DNA of 64,000 nt from Leucobacter sp. CX169 (GTDB lineage: Bacteria > Actinomycetota > Actinomycetes > Actinomycetales > Microbacteriaceae). A model generated the notes under the pieces. The model was given only the letters and a program-made list of their open reading frames with translations. It did not search any database and was not told where the DNA came from. The position numbers and the translations under genes were made by a program. The stretch is from assembly GCF_017161405.1 (NCBI RefSeq), contig NZ_CP071051.1:1922001-1986000 (forward strand), given 5' to 3'. Positions 15,681 through 24,402 of this stretch are shown here, in pieces; within the stretch, counting starts at the first letter, position 1, and every line of letters starts with the position of its first letter.

Positions 15681-16644
15681 CGCGCTTCTCCTTCTTGTTC
15701 TTCCCCTGCAGCTGCACGGCAATCGCACCGGTGAACTCTCGCGCCTTCTGCAGCGGAGTCGCAGCCTGATTGCGAGCGGCCCCGCGCCCGAAGCGGCGCT
15801 CCAGGTAGTACTGCGGCACCGAGAGGACCGAGACGATAATCAGGTACCAAATACTCACGACAATGAGCAGCTCGACCTGGCGCAGGTTCTGCGCCGAGAT
15901 CTGCGTGGCCACGGTGTAGACCTCGCTCACCGCGATCAGCGACAGCAGTGACGTGTTCTTGATCATCGAGATGAGCTCATTGCCCATCGGCGGGATGATG
16001 ACGCGCATCGCCTGCGGCAGCAGGATCTGCGTGAACGTGTACAACGGGCTCATGCCGAGTGACGCCGCGGCTTCCTTCTGCCCCTCGTCGACCGAGAGCA
16101 TGCCCGAGCGAACGATCTCGGCGGCGTAGGCCGCCTCGTTGAGCGTCAGCGCGAGGATTCCGGCGACGAACGCCGAGATCAGCACGTTGGTATCGATCTG
16201 CCAGAAGACGATGTCGGTGAAGGGGATGCCCAAGGTGATCTTCTCGAAGATCAGTCCGAAGTAGCCCCAGATGACGATCTGCACCAGCAACGGCGTACCC
16301 CGGAACAACCAGACGAAGGCCGACGAGAACGCCACCATCACCGGGTTCGAGGAGAGCCGCATCGCCGCGAGCACGACTGCCAGGACCGTCGCAATGACCA
16401 TCGAGATCGCCGTGACTAGGAGGGTGACTCCCACCCCGGAGATAATGCGCGGGCTGAAGAGGAACTCCCCGACCACCGCATAGTCGATGTTCTTGTTGGT
16501 CGCGAGCGCCTGGCCCAGCCAGAGCACGAACAGCACCAGGATGGTCGCCCAGATCCAACGACCCGGGCGGCGAAGCGGAAGTGCCTGAATATCGTACTGT
16601 GCCGCCCCTGGCTCAGCGCGTTCAGTCTGCACGTTGACGGTCAT
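15673..16644 (-). CDS. Polar amino-acid ABC transporter, permease
   Basis: The product is 323 aa with a cytoplasmic N-terminus of about 30 residues and then about five or six membrane helices. The HisM/GlnP-type EAA loop is present as NEAAYAAEIVRSGMLSVDEGQKEAAASLG. Only one permease gene is found, so the pore is probably a homodimer. Its ATG overlaps the stop of the binding-protein gene by 1 nt (TAATG). The C-terminal 30 residues are basic and hydrophilic. Confidence 0.92.
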   Translation of the reverse strand: MTVNVQTERAEPGAAQYDIQALPLRRPGRWIWATILVLFVLWLGQALATNKNIDYAVVGEFLFSPRIISGVGVTLLVTAISMVIATVLAVVLAAMRLSSNPVMVAFSSAFVWLFRGTPLLVQIVIWGYFGLIFEKITLGIPFTDIVFWQIDTNVLISAFVAGILALTLNEAAYAAEIVRSGMLSVDEGQKEAAASLGMSPLYTFTQILLPQAMRVIIPPMGNELISMIKNTSLLSLIAVSEVYTVATQISAQNLRQVELLIVVSIWYLIIVSVLSVPQYYLERRFGRGAARNQAATPLQKAREFTGAIAVQLQGKNKKEKRDV

Positions 16645-17573
16645 TACTTCGCCGTCTGGCCCGCGCCGTTGACGATGGCCTCGGGTACGCCCAGGTGACC
16701 CATGCCGTGCTTCTCGAGGATCTCCTGGTACACGCCGTCGTCGATGATGGACTGGAAGGCGAGGCGGATCGCTTCCGTCAGCTCGCCGTTCTCCTTGAGC
16801 ATGCCGATGCCCGAGTACACGGGGCTGAACCCTTGCGGGTTCTTCGGGTCGTCCACGCCTTCGAAGTCCTTGCCGTCGCCGGCGGTAGCAATCGTGTACG
16901 CGGCCACCGGGGCGTCGGTCACGTATGCCTGCACCCGGCCGGCCTTCAGCGCGGTCTGCGCGTCGTTCGCGACGGGCAGCTCCTGCACGTCGATGCCCTG
17001 CTTACCCTCCGCCTCGCACTCGGTGACGAGCTCGCGCAGGATCTCACCCTGCACGGTGGACTTCTGCACGGCGACCGAGTGCCCGCAGAGATCAAGCAGC
17101 GTGCCGATCTTTTCGGGGTTCCCCGCCTTCACCACGATCGTGAACCCGGCGCTGACGTAGTCAACAAAGTTCAGCGTCTTCTCGCGCTCGACGGTGTCGT
17201 TCATGCCCGCCATGATGATGTCGAACTTGTGCGACTGGAGCGACGGGATCACGGTCTCGAACGCCTGGTGGGAGATCTTGAATTCAAGGTCGAGCTTCTC
17301 GCCGAGCGCCTGGGCGATATCGACGTCGAAGCCTTCGAAGGAGCCGTCGTCCTTCACCTTGATGAAGGGCGGGTAGGGAATTCCCGCCGCGACGCGCACG
17401 ACGCCCGACTCGCGAAACGCCTCGGGCACCGCGTCGGCGGCGGCCTGGTCAATACCGGAGGTCAACGCGGGGGCGGCGGCGGCCGGTGCCGACTCGGTAC
17501 CGGTCGCGCAGGCGCTCAGCCCGAGCGCCGCGGCGATCGCAGCTGCGGTGGCAAGTAGGGTCATTTTCTTCAT
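16644..17573 (-). CDS. Amino-acid ABC transporter substrate-binding lipoprotein
   Basis: The product is 309 aa. A lipoprotein signal peptide is seen: KK at the N-terminus, a hydrophobic stretch, and the lipobox LSAC with Cys22 as the lipid-anchored residue, so the protein sits outside the membrane. The mature part is a family-3 solute-binding fold (GIPYPPFIKVKDDGSFEGFD; DIIMAGMNDTVEREKTLNFV). The ATG at 17573 follows AGGAAG. The gene is 58 bp downstream of a diaminopimelate-decarboxylase-like gene, which suggests the imported amino acid is the enzyme's substrate. Confidence 0.92.
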   Translation of the reverse strand: MKKMTLLATAAAIAAALGLSACATGTESAPAAAAPALTSGIDQAAADAVPEAFRESGVVRVAAGIPYPPFIKVKDDGSFEGFDVDIAQALGEKLDLEFKISHQAFETVIPSLQSHKFDIIMAGMNDTVEREKTLNFVDYVSAGFTIVVKAGNPEKIGTLLDLCGHSVAVQKSTVQGEILRELVTECEAEGKQGIDVQELPVANDAQTALKAGRVQAYVTDAPVAAYTIATAGDGKDFEGVDDPKNPQGFSPVYSGIGMLKENGELTEAIRLAFQSIIDDGVYQEILEKHGMGHLGVPEAIVNGAGQTAK

Positions 17574-17631
17574 AGTGCTTCCTCTTCCTTGGGGAATCTT
17601 CGGTGTAGTGATGGTGAAAGGAACGGGCGGG

Positions 17632-18930
17632 CTACGCCGTCGTCCGTTCGCGCTGGTGGGGCGCCAGGAACTCGGCGTACGTCTGCCGTCGCACCGCGAT
17701 GCGAGCATCGCCCTGCTTGCAAAGCACGACCGCGGGCTTCAGCGCGCCGTTGTAATTGTTGGAAAGGGTGTAGCCGTAGGCGCCGGTGGCCGCGAGCACG
17801 ATCGTGTCTCCCGCCGCCGGTTGCGCAAGACGTGCCTGGTCGACGAGGAGGTCGCCCGATTCGCACTGTCGCCCGACGAGCTGTGCCGTGGTGTCCGGCA
17901 CCTGATTCGCGCGCTCGGCAACGATGGGGGTGAATCGGGTGCTTGTGAGCGCCACATTCATCTGATCGGCAAGGCCCCCGTTGACCGCCACAAAGGTCTC
18001 GCCGGTGCGCTTCACGTTGTTCACGCGGTACACCGTGACTCCGGCACGGGCGACCAGCGACCGGCCCGGCTCAATAATCAGTTTCGCCTCCGCTGGGAGC
18101 ACTCGCCTCGCGGCTTCCGTCAGGGTGTCGAGGTACGCGTCGAGCGACGGTGCCTCATGGTCGAGGTTGTAGTCGGCGCCGAGCCCGCCGCCGACGTTGT
18201 AGACCTCGAACTCGCCGAGCCCGGCGACGGCCTCCACCGCGCGACGGAACGGCTCCAGCTCGAGCACCTGAGAGCCGATGTGGAGGTGCAGGCCCGCGAC
18301 CCGAATGAACGGGTGGCTGCGCAACCGTTCGATGAGCGCCTGCGCCTGGGGAATCGGCAGACCAAACTTCGACTTCGCGCCGCCGGTCGAGACTGAACGG
18401 TGCGTGCGCGGATCCACATCCGGAATCACCCGCAGAAGTACCTCCTGCGGGGCGGTCAGGAGCGCGTCGAGCCGGTCGATATCGGCCTCGCCGTCAACCA
18501 CGATCGTTCCAATACCGGCCTCGACCGCCAGCTTGAGTTCCTCGTCGCTCTTGGCATTTCCGTGCAGGTGGATGAGCGCGGGGTCGACGCCCGCCTCGAG
18601 AGCCAACAGGAGCTCCCCCGCCCCGGCGACATCGATGGCGAGGCCCTCGGACTCGGCAATCGCGTACAGCGCCATCACGGGCAGGGACTTCGAGGCAAAC
18701 GTGACCTGGCTATTCGGCCAGCGCGCAGCAAGCCCCTCGCGGTAGTGACGCATCCGCTCCCGCAGCCCCTGCTCGTCCATGACGTACAGCGGCGTGCCGA
18801 ACTCGTCTGCGAGTTCCGGAACCGAACATCCCCCGATCGACAGCACCCCGTCGTCCCCGACGGTCGCGTACTTCGGGAAGACCCGCTCCAACTGTGGGTC
18901 GTAAAAACCGCTCTCGCTCACGCGCCACAC
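17632..18930 (-). CDS. Diaminopimelate-decarboxylase-like PLP enzyme (fold type III)
   Basis: The product is 432 aa and carries all LysA landmarks: the PLP lysine Lys81 in FASKSLP, HLHIGSQ, the phosphate-binding EPGRS, the catalytic CESGD and the C-terminal GAYGYTLSNNYNG. LysA converts meso-diaminopimelate to lysine. This gene leads an operon with an amino-acid importer and faces a PucR-type activator, a catabolic setting. The biosynthetic lysA of actinobacteria is usually beside argS and hom, and hom lies at the far end of this window, so this is probably a second, specialised decarboxylase. The GTG at 18921 is an alternative start. Confidence 0.82.
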   Translation of the reverse strand: MWRVSESGFYDPQLERVFPKYATVGDDGVLSIGGCSVPELADEFGTPLYVMDEQGLRERMRHYREGLAARWPNSQVTFASKSLPVMALYAIAESEGLAIDVAGAGELLLALEAGVDPALIHLHGNAKSDEELKLAVEAGIGTIVVDGEADIDRLDALLTAPQEVLLRVIPDVDPRTHRSVSTGGAKSKFGLPIPQAQALIERLRSHPFIRVAGLHLHIGSQVLELEPFRRAVEAVAGLGEFEVYNVGGGLGADYNLDHEAPSLDAYLDTLTEAARRVLPAEAKLIIEPGRSLVARAGVTVYRVNNVKRTGETFVAVNGGLADQMNVALTSTRFTPIVAERANQVPDTTAQLVGRQCESGDLLVDQARLAQPAAGDTIVLAATGAYGYTLSNNYNGALKPAVVLCKQGDARIAVRRQTYAEFLAPHQRERTTA

Positions 18931-18983
18931 TCCAATCCTTCTCAGTGATGGTTCGAATGTACGAGCGCCGCCGCGCGAGATCG

Positions 18984-18999
18984 TTATCGACCTCGATAA
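18984..18999. promoter_or_regulatory. Perfect palindrome between PucR and decarboxylase genes
   Basis: The sequence is TTATCGACCTCGATAA: 7-bp arms TTATCGA and TCGATAA around CC. It lies in the 78-bp divergent region, 9 nt upstream of the PucR start codon and 53 nt upstream of the decarboxylase start. It is the best candidate for the PucR protein's own binding site, serving activation of the operon and autoregulation. Confidence 0.65.
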
Positions 19000-19008
19000 A
19001 CTTGCGTC

Positions 19009-20625
19009 ATGAGTTCATCGATTTCGAGCATCATTGCGGTCTCTGACTTTTCGAGCGGGCTGCGGCTCTCGACGCTCGTGGAACAGCTGGGAAGCGATAC
19101 GTTGACCCCGGTCGACCGGCTCCCCGACTCGCCCTTCGTGCAGGGGGTGACCTTTTTTGATGCCGAAACGCCGGAGCTCCAGTTTCCGGGTCAGCTCATC
19201 CTCCTCACGTCGCACTCCGCGCTCACGGCCGAGCAACTCGACCTCCTCTGTGCGTCAGCCATCGCCTCTGGGGCAAGCGGCGTTGTCGCACGCGGCGTGC
19301 AGTCGCAGCACACGTCCGCCCTCGTCCTCGCCTGCGCCCATCACGGACTCCCCCTCCTTGAACTCACGCACACTGTGGGCTGGCGCCAGTTTGATGCCCT
19401 CGTGAGTCGGCTGCTCGGCGAGCACGGTGCCGGCCTGCAGCTCGGGCCCAGCTCCGGGGACAAACTCTTTGCCCTCGCCAATTCCGTCGCGGGAGTCTTT
19501 CGCGGTTCGGTCGCGATCGAGGACCACCGGCGAAACATCCTTGCGTACTCGGCGATGCCCGAGCAGGCGATTGATGACTTTCGCGCTTCGGGGATCCTGT
19601 ATCGAAAGGTCCCCGACAAACCGATCAACGAGATCAGATATCGGCAGGTGTTCGCGGCGCAGGGGGTGGCGCGGTTTGCCCAGGACGACGCGCAGGCCCC
19701 GCGCGCGGCGATCGCCATTCGTGCCGGGAACATCTCGCTGGGCTCGATCTGGGCGATCGACCCGGACGGGTACGACCTGACGCGGGAGCTGTCCGTCGAA
19801 AAGCAAGAGATCCTCGAGCAGGGTGCGATTCTCGCCGCCGGATACCTGGTCGACGCGTGGCGCTTCGACCACAGCGACGGCCGGGGGCGCGAGGCCGCCT
19901 TCCGCCGCCTGCTGATGGGCACCCCTCAGGAGGGAGACCAAGTGGCCCTCGGCCTACGGCCCACCCAGCACGTCGTCCTCGCCGCGCTCGTCTGCGACGG
20001 CGGCGTCGCGAGCGCCGCGGAGCTCAGCGAGATCCGCACACATATGGCCCGCCACCTCTCCGTCTACTTCCCGGGAAGCGGATGCCTGGTTCTCGACCAG
20101 ACCGTATGCGCCCTCATCCCCAGCAAATCAACCAGCGAGATCGAGCGCTCCTTCACGCGGCTCTTGCCGGAACTGTTCCGTCTGATCAGACGCCACTGCC
20201 ACGTCGGCCTGAGCGAACCGCAGCGCCTCCAGGCCTCGCTCGCGGGCCGGATCGATCGCGCGCGGGCCATCGCGGAGTGCGCGCGCGATCGATCGATCGC
20301 AGTTGCCACGCTCCCGGATGTGCAGGCACAGCTGGTCCTGCGGGAGTGTGAGTCGGCGATCACCGTCGACGGGCTCCTCCTCCCCGAGACCGCCGCCCTG
20401 CTGGGCGATGAAGAGTCGGAGACGCGACGCACGCTACTGGCCTGGTTCGAAGAACAGGGCAATGCTGCGCGCGTCGCGTCGCGTCTGAACCTGCACGAGC
20501 AGACCGTCCGCTACCGCATCCGTCAGGCCGTTGCGCGCCTCGGCATCGATCTCACCGATGCGGACCGGATCCTGACGCTCTGGCTGCAGCTCAGACTCGC
20601 CGAGCGCACGCCCGCCGGAGGCTAG
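19009..20625 (+). CDS. PucR/CdaR-family transcriptional regulator
   Basis: The product is 538 aa. An N-terminal PucR sensory domain spans about residues 10-140, a central GGDEF-like region about 300-420, and a C-terminal helix-turn-helix about 475-530 (GNAARVASRLNLHEQTVRYR, the HTH_30 signature). These proteins activate catabolic genes in response to a metabolite. No Shine-Dalgarno is visible before ATG 19009, and GATAAAC just upstream could be a -10 element, so the mRNA may be leaderless. It is divergent from the decarboxylase/ABC operon, its likely target. It overlaps the MBL gene end by 4 nt. Confidence 0.88.
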   Translation: MSSSISSIIAVSDFSSGLRLSTLVEQLGSDTLTPVDRLPDSPFVQGVTFFDAETPELQFPGQLILLTSHSALTAEQLDLLCASAIASGASGVVARGVQSQHTSALVLACAHHGLPLLELTHTVGWRQFDALVSRLLGEHGAGLQLGPSSGDKLFALANSVAGVFRGSVAIEDHRRNILAYSAMPEQAIDDFRASGILYRKVPDKPINEIRYRQVFAAQGVARFAQDDAQAPRAAIAIRAGNISLGSIWAIDPDGYDLTRELSVEKQEILEQGAILAAGYLVDAWRFDHSDGRGREAAFRRLLMGTPQEGDQVALGLRPTQHVVLAALVCDGGVASAAELSEIRTHMARHLSVYFPGSGCLVLDQTVCALIPSKSTSEIERSFTRLLPELFRLIRRHCHVGLSEPQRLQASLAGRIDRARAIAECARDRSIAVATLPDVQAQLVLRECESAITVDGLLLPETAALLGDEESETRRTLLAWFEEQGNAARVASRLNLHEQTVRYRIRQAVARLGIDLTDADRILTLWLQLRLAERTPAGG

Positions 20626-21251
20626 TGCCCGCGCGCAATCCACTCGTCGAGGTGCGGCGCCTCGGCGCCGATCGTCGTCGTGTCGCCGTGGCCCGTGTAG
20701 ACCGTGGTCTCGGGCGGCAGCGTGAGCAACACCGTCGAGATCGAATCGATGATGGTCGGAAAATCACTGTACGAGCGGCCCGTCGCACCCGGACCGCCGT
20801 TGAACAGCGTGTCGCCGGTGAACACAGCCGCAAGCGCGGGGGCGACGAAACTCGTAGACCCCGGCGAATGGCCCGGCGTGTGCCGCGCGGTCACCTCCAG
20901 CCCGGCGACGCTGAAGACATCGCCGTCGGCAATCTCGCGGTCCGGGAGCTCGTCGTAGACCGTCGACCAGAGTTCGTGATCGGCAGGGTGCAGGAACAGC
21001 TCGGCGCCGAGCAGCTCGGCCGTCTCGCGTGCCGCGCGAATGTGGTCGTCGTGCCCGTGTGTGAGGAGGACGGCCACGACCGGGCGCTCCCCCACGAACT
21101 CCGCGACCGCGGCAGCGTCATGCGCAGGATCGATCACGATGACCTCGTCGTCGTTCCCGACGATCCAGACGTTGTTCTCAACGTCCCACGTGCCGCCGTC
21201 GAGCGAGAACGTTCCGCTCGTGACGAGACGCTCGACGCGGGCGGCGCTCAC
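20622..21251 (-). CDS. MBL-fold metallohydrolase, probable S-formylmycothiol hydrolase partner of MscR
   Basis: The product is 209 aa. The metallo-beta-lactamase signature is THGHDDH at about residue 64-70, with HTPGHSPGS and FTGDTLF downstream. Members are glyoxalase-II-like thioesterases. The GTG start overlaps the mscR stop by 4 nt, so the two are co-translated. An MBL gene beside mscR is a recurrent actinobacterial arrangement, and hydrolysis of S-formylmycothiol to formate and mycothiol is the logical role, though this rests on context. Confidence 0.82.
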   Translation of the reverse strand: MSAARVERLVTSGTFSLDGGTWDVENNVWIVGNDDEVIVIDPAHDAAAVAEFVGERPVVAVLLTHGHDDHIRAARETAELLGAELFLHPADHELWSTVYDELPDREIADGDVFSVAGLEVTARHTPGHSPGSTSFVAPALAAVFTGDTLFNGGPGATGRSYSDFPTIIDSISTVLLTLPPETTVYTGHGDTTTIGAEAPHLDEWIARGH

Positions 21252-22333
21252 AGCTCAACCACCGAACGGAGAACCGAGCCCGACGCCATGCGGGCGAAGG
21301 CCGCCTCGACGTCGCCGAGCCCGATCCGCTCGGTCACGAAGCCGTCGAGGTCGAGCCGACCGAGCTTGTACTGGTCGATCAGCATCTCGAAGTCCCGGCT
21401 GGGCAGGCAGTCGCCATACCAGGAGGACTTCAGCGAGCCGCCGCGGCCGAAGACGTCGAGCAGCGGCAGCTGGAGTTGCATGTCCGGGGTCGGCACCCCG
21501 ACCAGCACGACTCGACCAGCGAGGTCGCGCGCGTAGAAGGCCTGCGTGTACGTCTCGGGGCGTCCGACCGCATCAATGACGACGTCGGCGCCGAAGCCGC
21601 CGGTCAGGGCGCGAATCGCCTCGACCGCCTCGACCTCACGCGAATTGACGGTGTGCGTCGCGCCGAATTTTCGCGCCTGCTCGAGCTTCGCGTCGTCGAT
21701 GTCCACCGCGATGATCGTCGTGGCGCCCGCGAGCTGCGCGCCCGCGATCGCGGCCGTTCCGACTCCACCGCAGCCGATGACGGCGACCGACTCGCCGCGC
21801 TGCACCTCACCCGTGTTGATGGCCGCGCCGATGCCCGCCATAACCCCGCAGCCGAGCAGCCCGACTGCTGCGGCGTCCGACTCCTCGTCGATCTTCGTGC
21901 ACTGGCCAGCGGCGACGAGCGTCTTTTCGATGAACGCGCCGATGCCGAGCGCCGCGGACAGCACGGTGCCGTCCTCGAGCGTCATTTTCTGGGCCGCGTT
22001 GTGCGTGTTGAAGCAGTACTGCGCCTGCCCCTTTGCACACGCCCGGCACTGGCCGCAGACCGCGCGCCAGTTCAGGATCACGCGGTCGCCGACCGCGATC
22101 TCGGTCACCCCGTCGCCGATCGCGGCGACACGGCCGGTCGCCTCGTGGCCGAGCAGGAAGGGGAACTCGTCGCTGATCCCACCCTGCTGATAGTGCAGGT
22201 CGGTGTGGCAGACGCCGCTCGTGATGATGTCGACGACCGCCTCCCCCGGGCCCGGATCCGGGACGAGGATCGTCTCGATCGTTGCCGGCGCGTTCTTCTC
22301 GCGTACAACTACACCCTGAACTCGATACCCCAT
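21248..22333 (-). CDS. mscR: S-(hydroxymethyl)mycothiol dehydrogenase
   Basis: The product is 361 aa, a zinc- and NAD-dependent class III-type alcohol dehydrogenase. The catalytic zinc site has Cys42 ([10 protein letters not shown]) and GHEATG; the structural zinc site is [15 protein letters not shown]; the NAD fold has [17 protein letters not shown]. The sequence follows the mycothiol-dependent formaldehyde dehydrogenase branch ([33 protein letters not shown]). It oxidises the formaldehyde-mycothiol adduct in the cytoplasm. The sarcosine-oxidase-like gene at 12576 could be one source of formaldehyde. Confidence 0.92.
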   Translation of the reverse strand: MGYRVQGVVVREKNAPATIETILVPDPGPGEAVVDIITSGVCHTDLHYQQGGISDEFPFLLGHEATGRVAAIGDGVTEIAVGDRVILNWRAVCGQCRACAKGQAQYCFNTHNAAQKMTLEDGTVLSAALGIGAFIEKTLVAAGQCTKIDEESDAAAVGLLGCGVMAGIGAAINTGEVQRGESVAVIGCGGVGTAAIAGAQLAGATTIIAVDIDDAKLEQARKFGATHTVNSREVEAVEAIRALTGGFGADVVIDAVGRPETYTQAFYARDLAGRVVLVGVPTPDMQLQLPLLDVFGRGGSLKSSWYGDCLPSRDFEMLIDQYKLGRLDLDGFVTERIGLGDVEAAFARMASGSVLRSVVEL

Positions 22334-22441
22334 CTGAAACCCCTTCGTCGTGCAGTGAGCGCGCCCTCGGGTGCGCTCGACTGCCAGTTCTCACTCCAGG
22401 CTATCGAGGAACGGCGGCGGCCCCGACTCGGTGGCCCGGTG

Positions 22442-24298
22442 CTACGCCAAGAGCTCAGAGAGCTCGAGCCAGCGTTCCTCGCGCTCGGTCACCTCGGCGC
22501 GAAGCGTGGCGAGCTTGTCGCCAATGCCCCCCAGGCCCTCGTAGTCGTTCGGGTCGTGCGCCGCCATCTTCGCGTGCACGGCGGCGATCTCGGAATCGAG
22601 CTTCGCAAGTCGGCGCTCGGCCGCCTGCATTTCCTTCTCCAGGGTGCGCCTCTCAGCGCCCGTGGGGCCGCTCTGCGCCTCGGCCACCGGGGCACTTGCC
22701 GTGACGCGCGCGACCGAGCCGTCCGCCACCGGCGCACCGCCAGCGGCCGCGCCGGACCCTGCATCGACCCCGGCGCGAGTGTTCGCTGCGCCGATCTTCA
22801 GGTACTCGTCGACGCCGCCCGGCAGGTGGCGGAACTCGCCATCGAGCACGGCGTACTGCTGGTCGGTGACGCGCTCGAGCAGGTACCGGTCGTGCGAAAC
22901 GACGAGCAGCGTGCCGGGCCAGGAGTCGAGGAGGTCCTCGATCGCGGCGAGCATGTCGGTATCCATGTCATTGGTGGGCTCATCGAGGATGAGCACGTTC
23001 GGCCCGTCGAGGAGAACGAGGAGCAGCTGCAGGCGACGTTTCTGGCCACCGGAGAGGTCGCGCACGGGCGTCGAGAGCTGCGCATTCGAGAACCCGAGGC
23101 GCTCGAGCAACTGGCTCGGCGTCATGTCCTTGCCGCCGACGTTGTACTCGGTGCGCTTGCCCTTGACCACGTCGCTGACGCGGTCGTTCATGTGGCCCTC
23201 GAGCAGCTCGAAGTTCTGGGTGAGGGTCGAAATCTTCACGGTCTGGCCGTGCTTGACGGTGCCGCTCGTCGGCTTCACCTTGCCCGTGACGAGGCCGAGC
23301 AGCGTCGACTTCCCGGCGCCGTTCACCCCCAGGATCCCGGTACGCTCGCCGGGAGCAAGCTTCCAGGTGATGTTGCGCAGCACCTCACGCGTGCCGCCGT
23401 TCGGGTCGGGGAAGCTCACGCTCGCTTCCTCAATGTTCACGACCTCCTTGCCGATACGCGCCACCGCAAGCTGCTGCAGCTGGATCGGGTCGCGCACGGG
23501 AGGCACGTCCGCGATGAGCTGGTTGGCGGCTTCGATGCGGAACTTCGGCTTCGCCGTGCGCGCGGGGGCACCGCGGCGCAGCCAGGCAAGCTCCTTCTTC
23601 ATGAGGTTCTGGCGCTTGGCCTCGATCACCGATCCCTGGCGGTCGCGCTCGACCCGCTGCAGCACGTACGCCGCGTATCCGCCCTCGAAGGGGTCGACGA
23701 TGCCATCGTGCACCTCCCAGGTCTCGTTGGCGACCTCGTCGAGGAACCAACGATCGTGGGTGACGACCAGCAGCCCGCCCTGGCCGTTCGGCCACCGCGT
23801 CTTGAGGTGCCCGGCGAGCCAGGCGACGCCCTCAATGTCCATGTGGTTCGTGGGCTCGTCGAGGATGAGGACGTCCCAGTCCCCCGTGAGCAGGGCCGCA
23901 AGCGCGACGCGGCGGCGCTGGCCGCCCGAGAGCTCGCCGACCGTCGCTTCCCAGGGGATGCTGCCCAGGAGCCCGGTGAGGACGTCGCGCACCTTCGCGT
24001 CGCCCGCCCAGAGGTACTCGGGCATGTCGCCGACGACCGTCTCGCGGACCGTGCGCTCGGGGTCGAGCACGTCGGCCTGATCCAGCACGCCGATCGTGGT
24101 GCCGCCGCGGACGGTGACCCGACCGTCGTTCGGCTCGATCCTGCCGGAGAGCATGCCGAGCAGCGAGGACTTGCCGTCGCCGTTGCGACCGACGATGCCG
24201 ATGCGGTCGCCCGATTCGATGCCGACCGAGACGCCTTCAAAGATCACGCGCGTCGGGAATTCGAGGTGCAGGCTTTCGCCGCCAAGTAGATGAGCCAC
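22442..24298 (-). CDS. ABC-F family ATPase (Uup-like)
   Basis: The product is 618 aa with two ATP-binding cassettes and no membrane segments. Cassette 1 has GRNGDGKSS, LSGGQRRRVALAALL and LDEPTNHMD; cassette 2 has GVNGAGKSTL, LSGGQKRRLQLLLVLL and LDEPTNDMD. An arginine/lysine-rich linker lies between them, and the C-terminus (after about 560) is a coiled coil that in Uup-type proteins binds nucleic acid. ABC-F proteins act on the ribosome or in DNA repair; nothing here indicates antibiotic resistance. The start is GTG at 24298. Confidence 0.9.
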   Translation of the reverse strand: MAHLLGGESLHLEFPTRVIFEGVSVGIESGDRIGIVGRNGDGKSSLLGMLSGRIEPNDGRVTVRGGTTIGVLDQADVLDPERTVRETVVGDMPEYLWAGDAKVRDVLTGLLGSIPWEATVGELSGGQRRRVALAALLTGDWDVLILDEPTNHMDIEGVAWLAGHLKTRWPNGQGGLLVVTHDRWFLDEVANETWEVHDGIVDPFEGGYAAYVLQRVERDRQGSVIEAKRQNLMKKELAWLRRGAPARTAKPKFRIEAANQLIADVPPVRDPIQLQQLAVARIGKEVVNIEEASVSFPDPNGGTREVLRNITWKLAPGERTGILGVNGAGKSTLLGLVTGKVKPTSGTVKHGQTVKISTLTQNFELLEGHMNDRVSDVVKGKRTEYNVGGKDMTPSQLLERLGFSNAQLSTPVRDLSGGQKRRLQLLLVLLDGPNVLILDEPTNDMDTDMLAAIEDLLDSWPGTLLVVSHDRYLLERVTDQQYAVLDGEFRHLPGGVDEYLKIGAANTRAGVDAGSGAAAGGAPVADGSVARVTASAPVAEAQSGPTGAERRTLEKEMQAAERRLAKLDSEIAAVHAKMAAHDPNDYEGLGGIGDKLATLRAEVTEREERWLELSELLA

Positions 24299-24402
24299 TC
24301 CCTAAGAGTACGTGCCTTCCCGGGGTGCTTGGACCGCCGAACATGCGGGCCGATACGCTAGGCCCAGCGTCGCGCTCGGACGCAACGAGCTTGGGGGGCA
24401 CC

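Noticed and set aside
21476-24289. A 937-codon plus-strand open frame
   Set aside because: Antisense to mscR and the ABC-F gene, both of which have complete family motifs on the minus strand.
22442-24298. ABC-F gene as an antibiotic-resistance determinant
   Set aside because: The C-terminal coiled coil and lack of a long resistance-type linker fit a Uup-like housekeeping ABC-F protein better.
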